Assembly: GCA_022606135.1 (NCBI GenBank)
Contig: JABYQN010000011.1
Coordinates: forward strand, 2,251,836-2,315,835
Length of the DNA stretch: 64,000 nt
Direction of reading: 5' to 3'
DNA from: Fomes fomentarius
Lineage: Eukaryota; Basidiomycota; Agaricomycetes; Polyporales; Polyporaceae
In this document: piece by piece, positions 37,279-48,000 of the stretch
Numbering within the stretch: the stretch's first letter is position 1
Layout of the letters: each line of letters begins with the position of its first letter
The notes under the pieces: model-generated
What the model saw: the letters and a program-made list of their open reading frames with translations, nothing else
Told to the model about the DNA's origin: nothing
Databases searched by the model: none
Made by a program: the position numbers and the translations under genes

Positions 37279-38453
37279 ATGCCACCCTCGTACTCGCCAT
37301 GCCCCCGCCCCTGCCTCAAGCGAACTTCCCATCCCTCGCCCCTCGCCCCGCCTCCCCAAGATGAGCCCTCGACCCTCCTCGCAATTGACCCTTCCATCCT
37401 CTCGCCCCTCGTCCGCTTCCCGCATCAAACCGCCCTCGCACACACCCTCGGCAGTGCCATATCCTACGACCGCACCCCCATTGTCGTCTCCCCAAATCGT
37501 TGTGCTCTCCCCGAACGCGGCTGTCCTGGCCGTACCTATGCTCCTGAGGACCCGCACGCTGCTTCTCTCCGCCGCTCCAAGCGCACCAGCCTCAGTCCTG
37601 TTGGAGGCAGGTCCAGGCATCCCAGGGCAGCTGGCGACGATTATCACAGGCAGGTTCAGGATGACGATCCCACTCCCAGGCAAAGCCCAAGGGTTGATTA
37701 CCACCCTCTTCCACCCCTTGTGCCCGACCTTTCTTCATCTGAATCTTCGGAAGAGAGCGACGGTGTGGCCAGCCCACCTCCAGAGGTCTACTCTTGTGAG
37801 CCGCCACTCATAATCCCTATCTACTCTTCCGCGCTTACTAACCTTTCCGCCCGATCACAGCTTCATCTCCTTACGGCAAGATCTCCCTCGAGCACAGTCT
37901 CATGAACCTCACTCTCGCCGGCACCAACGCGCCCTCGACCTCTGCCCTCTCCTTCCTCCCTCACCCGCCTTCGCCTCGTGTCCGTCCTTCCCCCGGCTCG
38001 GCTTCCTCTCCTAGCCACTCGCCCTCAAGTTCTCAGTCGTACAGCTTGTCAAATGCTCCTTCAAATCACTACAAGCCTACGTCTCCTGTACGTTCTCGCT
38101 CCCCCTCCTCGCCCACCCACTCCAGACGCAAGCCTCGCTCCTCCACCTCCACTTCGAACCCCGTCCCCGTCCCCATTCCTGGTTCTACTGCCTTGTCAAA
38201 TCCGCACTGCGCGTCCACGTTCAGCCACACGTCGGCTCTCAGTCCGTCGTACGTCTCGATGTCTCCCAACGCGGGCGTTCCGGCAAGCCCGGAGCGCGAA
38301 CGGAGGAGTAAACACCGGGACGAGCGTGGACGTGAGCACCGCGACCGCAGTCGGGAAAGGAGGGACCGTGAGCGTGCCGAGCGGCTTGCGAGGTACAAGA
38401 GTGTCACTGAGACGAGGGGTTTCGAAGACGGGGGTTGCCTCGGTGGCTTTTAG
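37279..38453 (+). CDS. Conserved basidiomycete protein, low-complexity, C-terminal CLGGF
   Basis: Exon 1 (37279-37795) and exon 2 (37861-38453) are joined over a 65-nt intron with donor GTGAGC, a CTAAC branch site at about 37839 and acceptor CACAG, giving 369 residues in one frame. The N-terminus has CLKRTSHPSPL and then LVRFPHQTALAHT, AISYDRTPIVVSPNRCALPE and RGCPGRTY, a block I recognise as shared by hypothetical basidiomycete proteins. The middle is Ser/Pro-rich with many possible phosphorylation sites, and an acidic serine cluster (SSSESSEESD) precedes the intron. The second exon opens SSPYGKISLEHSLMNLTLAG and ends in a charged Arg/Glu/Asp-rich tract before CLGGF. No catalytic motif is visible and the function is unknown. 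It is the only clear housekeeping-like gene in the spacer of the giant inverted repeat. Confidence 0.85.
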
Positions 38454-40168
38454 CCCCACCTCGTCTTCAACCTTTTCCTTGGGTCATTATCATGGTCGGC
38501 CGTCCTTAGCTGGCGATGACACTGAGGTGGAGATGGGCTCGCAGCGGAGTCGTCAGAAGGCCAAAGCAAAGAATCAGTAATCAAGCACATCTGTACCACA
38601 ACCCTCCATTATTCACGACTTCGTCCTCCCACTCGAATTGCTCTCCCGCCTCTCTTTATTCTATCGTTCCTGCCTACTCTTACTTCTATTCGTCGCATCA
38701 TACCACTCCACATATCTCGCAATCATCATCAATGTTCGTATTCCCAATCTCATCCTCGTCACGACCCTTTTCCGCCCGAGTGATAGTGACAGTATGTTGT
38801 CCATACCCCGCGCACGTATCGCGAAGCTCCTGGTCTTGAGCTCGCACACGCATCGTATTTACTGACAACGAAAGCACTCTCTTCCTGCCTACTGCAATCT
38901 TTACCAATCATGGACATTGCCTTTCCACTCACAGTCACACTCACGATTAAGCATATGCGTTCTCCCTCCCCTCTCGCCTCGTCGCGTCTCGTATCCCCAC
39001 CACTTGCACCCCCGCGTTCGTAGCCACTTCGCGCGCCGCTTTCGTGCTGCACTGGCCGTTAGCGTAGCGTCTCGTATCGTTTTTGTTTTGTGAGCTCTGC
39101 CTGCGGGATACGATGCTCCAATACACTTATTGTCTCAGGTCTTTCTGCGTGCGAGGTGTGCCGCGTGCCCTAGGCGTTGTAGCAGCACCACTTTCCGCTG
39201 TCCCGACCTTGTCACTCAATCACGCTGGGGCGGGAGCAAGTACTGACGCACTCGGAAGCAACAGGACATCCAGCGGTGACCGGCGACGGATGACGGATGG
39301 CATGAGATGCGCGTAACTACGTTGCGACGCGGGCGATAAGGCAATAGTGGGGGACGACCGTGCGTCACTGCGCGCGACGAAATCAAGAAGTATTGTGATT
39401 GTTGATGCGCCCCGCCTCGTGGATCAGCCAACGGCATGCGCTATATATGCATACATACAGCACGGCACGGGCTGTGGAACGCCGCGCGCGCTGCTCGCGC
39501 GAGGTTGCACGATTGTGTCCGCGCGAGCTCGCCCCATGGGCAATCAGCGGCGGTGTCCCGCGCGAGAATTGCAAGCTCTGAGCTTCACGCGAAAGGTATG
39601 TGGTTTAAGCTCAAGCTCTAGCTACCGTGGCGGGCGGGCGGGCGCAGGTCGTCGCTCGCACTTGGCGCATTCTGCGACGTCTGTGGCGACGTCAAGCTCG
39701 TCGACGACAATCGCGATTGTCGGTGGGTCGACATCGATGATCGTCCTGAGGGCTGACTGCTGTGCGATCGTCCTCCTGCGAACTCTCATAAAGTGTAAAT
39801 GCTTGTGATTGAATGGATGGATGCGCGGTGCGACGTAAGAGAGCGTGCGCTGGGAGACGTAAGTAAGTTAAGGAAACAACTATAACTCGCGTGATCGGTG
39901 AGTACTTAGGAAGAAGGAAGAAAGCGGGAGAGCTATGTATATGCGCTCTGCTTGAGGCGGGCGCAGTACTGGTGACGGCGGCCGGCGCGGCGTAGCCGTT
40001 TCTCGACGTCTGTCGTGACTCGTGAGCATGAGGCCAATTGATTTTGCGCATCTCCGTGTGGACCATATGCTCTGCCTCGCTGCATGCTGTAAATCTTTGA
40101 CGAACCTTCCAGGCTGTCTTCATCTTTTCAGCATGGAGCACACGGGCTCTCGGACGTTCGCATGAAGA
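38454..40168. other. 3' flank and intergenic DNA, no gene seen
   Basis: The first 400 bp are C+T rich and probably include the 3' untranslated region of the upstream gene. The rest has only short overlapping frames. A GC-rich, locally self-complementary patch (GCGCGCGCTGCTCGCGCGAG) lies near 39480-39530. Confidence 0.5.
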
Positions 40169-40909
40169 TTGCCTGAGACTCACCGAGCGGTATGTCGGAG
40201 ATCCGAGCAGTTGCAGTCGAGCTCCGGAAGATTTTTGGAGGCTGTGGATGATCGTCCAACGTCTGAGCTGTTGTTGAGGAGCGTCACAGGGGCGCATCGA
40301 TATGTCAGATCGGGCGATATGACGTCGTCCTCTTTGCCCAACCTCGCCAGATTCGATCTGCCGCTACGGCTCGGAAGGCGTCGGCCGCGCGACTACTTGT
40401 TGTTTCCCCACTCGGTCTCAGACGACAAAGTGCAAGCGACGACGTACAACCCGCCTTGCGAGCACGCTGCACTATACGAAGGACTCGTCAACGCGTGGGG
40501 GGTACTGGCCATCGGTGGAGGGCACGTTCTGGCGCGGTGGTGCTGTGCCCGCCGGGCCATCGAGGGCACAGGCGCGGCGGCTCCAGCCTCGCCATCTCAC
40601 GCGCTCCGACCCCTGCATCTACCTGCAGCTCTCCTCGAGGCTCGCGTGTGCATGCGCGGTCGAGTGTGGGCTCGAGGGAAGGATCCAAGGAACAAGGTAC
40701 GAGAGCGGCCGCTTGACGTTATTGTCCGTGTAATTATAGATGGACAGGATATGTCGCGCGTCGGCGACGATTCGGAGGACGTACGGCTGATGAACGTTAT
40801 GAACAAGGCCGCACGCGCGGTTTCGCGAGGCGTGCCGCCGGAGGGGGTCCATGTCGCCAGTGGCGAGACAATCATATCCTGTGTGAGTGACGTATGTCTG
40901 CATAATTAG
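40169..40909 (+). CDS. Unrecognised 246-codon open frame running into the right repeat arm
   Basis: The frame begins MPETHRAVCRRSEQ and ends ISCVSDVCLHN. Its last nine codons lie in the first bases shared with the left arm, so the 3' end is supplied by the inverted repeat. The stretch GDDSEDVRLMNVMNKAARAV could be a helical segment. No domain is recognised. Long frames arise easily in this GC-rich region, so it may not be a gene. Confidence 0.22.
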   Translation: MPETHRAVCRRSEQLQSSSGRFLEAVDDRPTSELLLRSVTGAHRYVRSGDMTSSSLPNLARFDLPLRLGRRRPRDYLLFPHSVSDDKVQATTYNPPCEHAALYEGLVNAWGVLAIGGGHVLARWCCARRAIEGTGAAAPASPSHALRPLHLPAALLEARVCMRGRVWARGKDPRNKVRERPLDVIVRVIIDGQDMSRVGDDSEDVRLMNVMNKAARAVSRGVPPEGVHVASGETIISCVSDVCLHN

Positions 40910-41034
40910 TCGTGAGTTGTGTTTCGCGAGTCGTGCCGTGTGTGACTACATAGCGTATACACCCACTGAAATTGCTGCGCTGACGGCCTGGGCGAACAAA
41001 AAACATGAGTCAGTAGGGCCCTGGTGTTGCCAGA

Positions 41035-41080
41035 ACTCGTCGGTCTTTTGGCGATGGACGATTTGCTGAATGGATACATA
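41035..41080 (-). pseudogene. Relic of the ASCH-like gene, right arm
   Basis: The minus strand translates as IQQIVHRQKTDEFWQH, again matching QQIVRREKTYEF of the intact gene at 8450-9158 and the sister relic at 20160. It is closer to the intact gene at the His-Arg positions than the left-arm relic. Confidence 0.45.
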
Positions 41081-44000
41081 GTTGTTTGTCATCGTGTCAG
41101 CTGGTTTGGATTACTTTCCTGCCTTCTTTAAGGCTTTGATACATTTCTATAGTATGAGGCTCAGTGGACATGCTCTGAAGAAGAAGAGCACCATACCTCA
41201 TCCTTCAGAGAACCAGGGCTGGCCGGTGCCGGTCATTCTTGAGTTCAGGATGGACAAAAGCGGACTTGTCGGTCACGTGGCGGAGCGCTGAAGCCAGTAC
41301 ACACGCGCGCGCTACAGTAGCCCTGCTCCCTTCCTCCTCCACCATCTAGAAGCTGACCACACGTTCGGATTCAAGCGTTGAGAATACGAATGACGTTTCT
41401 CCTTCATCTTAGCTAGGCGCGTGGACCTACGGAGTGGGCCACTGCCTACTTTCTAAAGCCTACCCCACGCGCTCGGCCCTTTGCGACCTCTCCTCCATTA
41501 TCCCGCTTCTTCAAACGCACAATTTGCCCGGTCGTATTCAGGACGCCGCCAACTTTCCTCTCTTGATCTTTGTCTCTTCATTTTCAAGCCATCTGTGCAA
41601 AACTGGCCTAATCCCCGCCCGGTGATACAAGAGCTCAGCGCGTTCCATCTGACATCCACGCGCCCATATCTACTTCTCCATCCACAGCTTCGTCTCCGCT
41701 CAACTTCCTCCAGATGTTACATCAGGTCACGCACGCGGCCTTCAAGACATAGAGTTATGTTCCAACCGTGATGCCGTACGTCTGCACTCTCCATTATACA
41801 CTCGCTGTCTTCCTCCCATTCATTGCTCCCCGGCATCCTGGCGCACGGTCTGGTATATGTACGTTACCGCCGATATGTTTATCCCTATCTCAATGGAACA
41901 GAATTGACCAGGTTCTCGTGTGTGGTGCCCAGTGCGTCTCGTGACATCTCCGACTCTACGATCTCACGCGGCGTGGCTCGCGTGTCGTAACACGGCCGCA
42001 TGATTGTCCTTGAGGTATGTTTTGATAGTGCGGTTCTTTGACGGCCGCATCCGTGTGCGGTACATTGTCTCTCTTCCCAACATGCGTGGGCGGGTCCAGC
42101 GAGTACTACCACGGGCTGTCAATGATCATTTAATGTCCTCGCTGCTTATCTGGTTCTGGTTCTTTATATCTCGATTCCGCGTACGGTTGGCAAGCCTACT
42201 GCTATAGTCGGAGTTCTGAGCTCGGTGCCAGAGTAGGTATTCTGGCCACACCGTGGAGCTCCTTCGGAGGCGATTGAGCATGTTCGTTATCACGACATGC
42301 ACGGTGTTTTACGCCATTCGCTGATATGATGGGCACACACCGGCGTGATCGGAGCTGGATGAGAGATGGAGTTGGAACGTATGTGACTATGTCATATAGC
42401 CCCCATCTCTCTCTTCGACACCCTTGCGCCTGTCCTGGGAGCTCTCAATGCATTTCACGCTTCACATCTACCTTCCTACGTCCTCCCTACGATAGTATCA
42501 GACTTCTGGCTCTCGTCATCATACTCGCTCAATCTCTCACGCTCTAACATCACCTTCCCCGAAGAGCTCGAGCTCATTCCATCTTCTATCTCTGCTGCGA
42601 TATCGCGCATCAACAAGTACTCGTCCGGAGCTCGAGTGCTTCTTGTGGTCTAGCGGCTCCCGCGGCAAGCACGATCGCGCAAGGTCGATATCATCCTGGT
42701 CACTCGCACTCCTTCACGTACCATCACTTCCTCATCCTCTATGCTAGGCCTCACTTAAGCGACCGCACCTCCCACCGCCGCTCTATGATGGATGGATCAC
42801 GGATATACCTGCTCTCAGGTTTGGTCCCGTGCTGAGTTGGTACACCCACCACGAGCTATTCTGGGCAGCACGTCGATATCTCGCTCGATCATCGCACTTG
42901 CGTCAAGTAGACTGCGCAAGTGCACGATCACGCTAGGCTTAGGCTCTCCCGGGTCTCGCGGTCAAGTGACCTGGCCCGATGTGGCATCTCTGGCCTCCTC
43001 CCGTCGCACTCTGCGTCGACTTGCCGTGTTCGCTCAGGTGAGCATATCAATGTAGTGCACTCTTCAGATCATGCATACACGCTCGCTAATCCTGATGTCG
43101 CTATGTAGGCCCGAGCTCAGTATGACGACACGACAAGACTCGGATAATGTGTGTACTACTTACGCATGTATGGCCTCCCACCCTCCAGTCGAGTGTGTCG
43201 TTCGGCAGATCCCGCGTCTCACCTCCGATTCTCGGCAAACCACGCAACGAAGACGATTAGGTCAAGAAGTGCGGACAAGTAGGACACCGGGGCTCGTCTA
43301 CTTGCCGCTGGGCTCCGTTCAGTTGGAGCATCGCGGGCCTGTTCCGACGCGCTCGTAGCAGTGCACATCGCCTGCAAATGCCTGTCCAGGAGGACTGATT
43401 GGTTGTCGTGCCCGTTGTAACTCCACGAAATATCCTATATGGCGATGTGTGGCTGGTACAATCGGGTGCATGAAACACGAGCGTCGTATGTGCCACCGAT
43501 CGTAGGGCTGGTATCCAAGATACCCGCGCGAGCTCTCCATCCTTCTTTCCCGCCCCACCTGCACGAGCACCGTTATCCGTCTCATGATCCCCGTTCTCCT
43601 CCACAGCGCACGCATGGCTGGGATGCGCCCCGTTCTCCGAAGTCGAGTAAACCTCGATCTCGACTAAGCACCTTCCGCCGTCGGCTTCACAAGATGAGAG
43701 GCGCAAGGCGGTTCTGATCACACACGCACGACGCGGTCACCTGCTCGTCCCGTCTTTGAATTGCATGACTCACAACGTCGATGTGGCATGCCTCCATGTC
43801 GTGGGGGCACGGCAAGAGGCAACAATGCGCCGTCCATGTGTCTTGCACTCATAGCGATACCGGTGCGTTACAACTTCAATAAGCTTGTATGTACTGCTTC
43901 GCGCGCATGACGGCCACTCCCATTATGGCAGTTGCTGCATGCATCGCGGCACGGCGGCACGGCTCAACCTTAATCTGCCTCTCAAGGCCAAGCCTTCGCG

Positions 44001-44612
44001 GATGGACGGACATGAACTGCAGCGTCCTGCCGACTACCGTGGCTGAATTACCTGAAAGATATCGTCACGCGCAGGGAACGCAGCTGACCACTACAGTGCG
44101 CGTCAAGTCCGGTACGTCGTCCGATATCCCGAGTCCCCGAGTATTCTTCTAACCATCCCATGTCCTCTCTCGTGCCCCGTGCTCAGTATGCTCCTGTCGG
44201 CGTCTCATTAGGCGACTACGTAGTCCCCTTCTCACCGCTGGGACGGATATCGAACTCTCGCCTCGCGTTGGCGCGTGTCCTACCAGCTTGGGATCACTCC
44301 ATGGCTTTCGTCTTAGCCGATAGGAACAAAGCGCGATGCAGGAAAGGCGGCCAAGACTCCTGTTCTTGTACATCTGCCTATCTGGTGCACACACCCACAT
44401 TGGCAACACGATTGTGCGGCGGAGCATAGGCTAGCTCTCATGTTCAGTGCACTTGCTACGAAGCACCCACATGCTCCGCACGCCGCTTCCGTGCGCTGGG
44501 TGTGGAAGCCAATGTTTCGCGGAGAACACATGTAGCTGAAGTTAAAGCCTCGGCGCTTGCCGGGTAGATGAACGCGAGTATGGTTCCTCGGCCTGAGTCT
44601 CGACCATAGCCG

Positions 44613-45041
44613 TCAGTGAGAAGAGAATGGGAGCTTCACAGTTACACCTCCACCAATTGGTCGCATTTGCAATGGGAACTTGCCCGCGGTGGGTCGGGTC
44701 GCACAACTACTACTGCACTTCGCGATCCTCTCGTCCTGTGCACATGAGACGGCGCGCCCGGAGTCGAGTCCGGACCACGAATGCGTTATGTAGCGTTGTA
44801 TGTAGGCGCATCTCGTCTTCTTCTGCGTCCGGTTCATGCTGACAAGGTTGCGAGAATTCGGCAGTGGGGGCGTTTGTACCCTACAACGCGACAGTACTAC
44901 AAATCCGCATTCGCGCCTGTACAGCTCGGGGTCATCTGCTCCCCCCTCGCCCCGCGTTATGCGTGCATGTCGTGTTATAGACGTACTTACCCAGCGCGCC
45001 CAGACCACAACGTCCAGGATCAGGACCTCGAAAACATGCAA
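44613..45041 (-). other. Right-arm counterpart of the 142-codon open frame
   Basis: This has the same length and near-identical translation as 16183-16611 in the left arm. The frame is unbroken in both, with replacements such as R to G and Y to C. It is conserved at least as DNA, and coding status is unproven. Confidence 0.2.
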
Positions 45042-48000
45042 GAGACGACCTATCTCGGTCGGTGGCTTCCATCGATGGCGTCATAGCGACACCTGGAAAG
45101 CCACGCGCCGGTCCGAGCTTGCTGCTTCTTCATCTTCTCGTCTTGCTCCATCTCCCTACCAGTACCAGTGACGTCAATCTATCTATGCCATATCAAGTTA
45201 TCGTGCGTGCTCCACGTGGACAGATCCTGCAAATGAACTCAAGACGGGCCATCGCATTCCTCCGAGACGGGCAGGGGGAGGCTCTATGGTTTTCGGACCT
45301 TGCCGGCTGTTCCTAGTCCTACTACCTCTCTTCTCCCCTGGCGTTCAAGTTCGGGCGATGGCGCAGAACTTTTGGGTAGTAAGCCGATATGAGAGTTAGA
45401 TTGAACGACATGCCAGAAGGTCTGCTATACTTGCCATTGTAAGCTTAAGCTCACATTCTCTGGTTAGATGGGGCCAGGAGATTGCTCCCTCTCAGCGCGA
45501 GCGAACCACGCATTCACAGGATTGGAAAGTCGGCACAACATGAGGCGACGCGACTGGTACGAGACGCGAGTAGACGCCAAGTCCCGCGAACGTGGATTGG
45601 CCCTGGCAGCAGAGTCACACTGATTCGTTTTCACCAGTCGGTATCGGAAGGCACAGTGCATCATTGTGTTCGCGATCTTGTCGCTGCTAGAATGAGGAAT
45701 ACTTACCGTGATGAAGAAACGGCATTACAAGCAGGTTCAGACGAGGGTAGTAATAGTGCTTTCGAGAGCCAATACTACCCCGATGAGTAAATATATAACT
45801 TCTCTTCATTATAGATGGATGTCTCAAAGGCGTCAAAACATGCATATGGGTAAGTAATCTGCGCTGAGGGTTCGCGAACGGCCTCGAACGTAATCGCCGT
45901 CTAGTGTCCACGGGGAATAGTCAATGGATGCATGCACTTCCGAGTCCGTCGGCGGATGTGCTCCCATCATCAATCGGTAACTCGCTCATTGGTTGAGTCT
46001 AGCGCTGCGCATTAATTCCAGTCGCCCAGGCCTCGACCATGTCCCGTCAAGCCACGCTGTAGAGCTCGAATGGCTCCTCATTCGCTGCTCCTAGGCGTCT
46101 TCACAATGTGGCCACGGCATGGCCTGTCACAAATGGTCCAAGCTGTGCTCGGGCGTCGGAAGTGGCTTCCATCAAGCTCAGTCACCACGGCCGCATCGGC
46201 CTCCGAGTGGTTGGCATCGCATTCCATGTAAGTAAGTGCTCATCATCGTATCCAGCTGTGGTCGAGGGCGCTGAAGGAGTTCAGCACGGTACTTCAGATC
46301 CGCCTTATACCGCATAGATAAGAGAAGTAGAAGAAGTAGATGCCCTGTGTACATAGGGCGAGATGATGGAGGGATGGCATCGAAATGGAAGACGCGGTAT
46401 GTTTACGTGTTATTGTTGCCTCTCTCTCTCCACTGTCTTGGCACCCTGAGTCTCACAGGCGTCGTAAGGCCTACGGCTTCATGGCTTCGCTGTCTATCAC
46501 CCACAATGTTATCTTCGCTTCTACGCGTTCCCTTGCCCTGAGATGGCCACATGCTTGAGCATCTCGCGCTTCTCAATGGCTTCGCTCGGTGGCGCATCAA
46601 TGAACGTCGCATAGAACGCTCTCAGCGCGGACTTACGGTATGCATCATGCATTGTGGCCTTGTTCAGTATCCTGAACAGCCATCTTCGTTTTCTTTAGTG
46701 TTCGCGCTGCCAGCGAGCAAGGGTGCACTGCGCGCGGGTGAGCTATCTCCCGGGCCCGTCGCATCGGTTCAAGGGATGCTCATTCGTCGACCTGGGCGAG
46801 TGTCCTTCGTATGTGACGTGAACGAAGTACGGATTCCAGAAAACGGTCGAGAGAGGGCCAGGGCCTGAAGAAGCTCTGGAAAATTTCAACCATGCAGATG
46901 TGTTTTCAGCCCAAGTTGTGCGGGATATTCGCTATGAACTCAAACTGACGGCGCTTCGACGCGCGTGTTCTGTATAAGGAAATTTTGTGGCTTGGCCACT
47001 TTGTGGGTAACCCTGGCCAAAGGATTGCCACGCTATGAGCACCCAATGGCCGTCATGGCCTCCTCCCTCAGCTCGCAGTCGTCTGTACCCATTATTACAA
47101 CCCTTGATTAGTAGACTACTACGGTTCGAAACGAGCTCGGAGTCGGCGACCGTGGAGAGTGCAAACGCGCTTGAATAGCGACGATCGCGAATGTATGCAT
47201 GCTTCTTTCATATACCCTGTGCCCATATTCGCTGAACTCCATGGCGTATACAAGAGATCATCGACTACCGTGCTAATTCAGCACATGAAACGTAGGCTAT
47301 AGCTCCCTTCCTGTCCAGACGGTCGACCCTTTACGCGCTGCGCCCATGGACGGCCTTATGCATGGCGCGAAGAGCACTGAGCAGTTCGTAGCGCGATCCT
47401 GGTGCGTGCCCAACATTGTGCTTTGCGGTCGGTTTGGATGACGAAAGTTAAGGACTCAGGAGTGCCCTCGGTTTGATTCGCTCGCGTATGAGGCGCGGGT
47501 GCGTTATAGTAGGATAATCGCCCGACTGCAGCGCGGGTAGCAAGGCACACTCGCCTGCCTTCGCGCAATCATATAGCTGACTTACGTATCCTGCATGATT
47601 GCACGCTGAGGGGATGATAAACGCTGATTACGGTACTAGTATGCTGCTGCTCCGAGGATGCAAATCACCGAACGGCTGCTTCATGCATACAGAGGATAGT
47701 AGGTATCCCCGCCGATCGCATAGGCTGCTGGTAGTCGCTAAAACACGGATCGTCAAGCTCAAGCTTGGAGCCTTCAGACTAGATCAAGCTCTCGTACTGA
47801 ATATGCGAATGCGAGGAATGCCTCGACGGGTGTTGTATGTGTCGTGCTAGACCATCTGAAAGGCCTGAAATCGGCATCTGTGGCTTCTAGCTCTTGCATT
47901 CATACTCTACTCTCGCGGTGTCTGTGAGCACTGTAGATAGAACTCAAAAAGGGCGAGAAGAGACGAGGGCTGAGGAACGTTCACACGCCAGAGACGCGTC

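Noticed and set aside
37264..37704. 146-codon minus-strand frame over the 37279 gene
   Set aside because: It is a shadow of the plus-strand exon, which has the recognised sequence blocks and proper splice signals.
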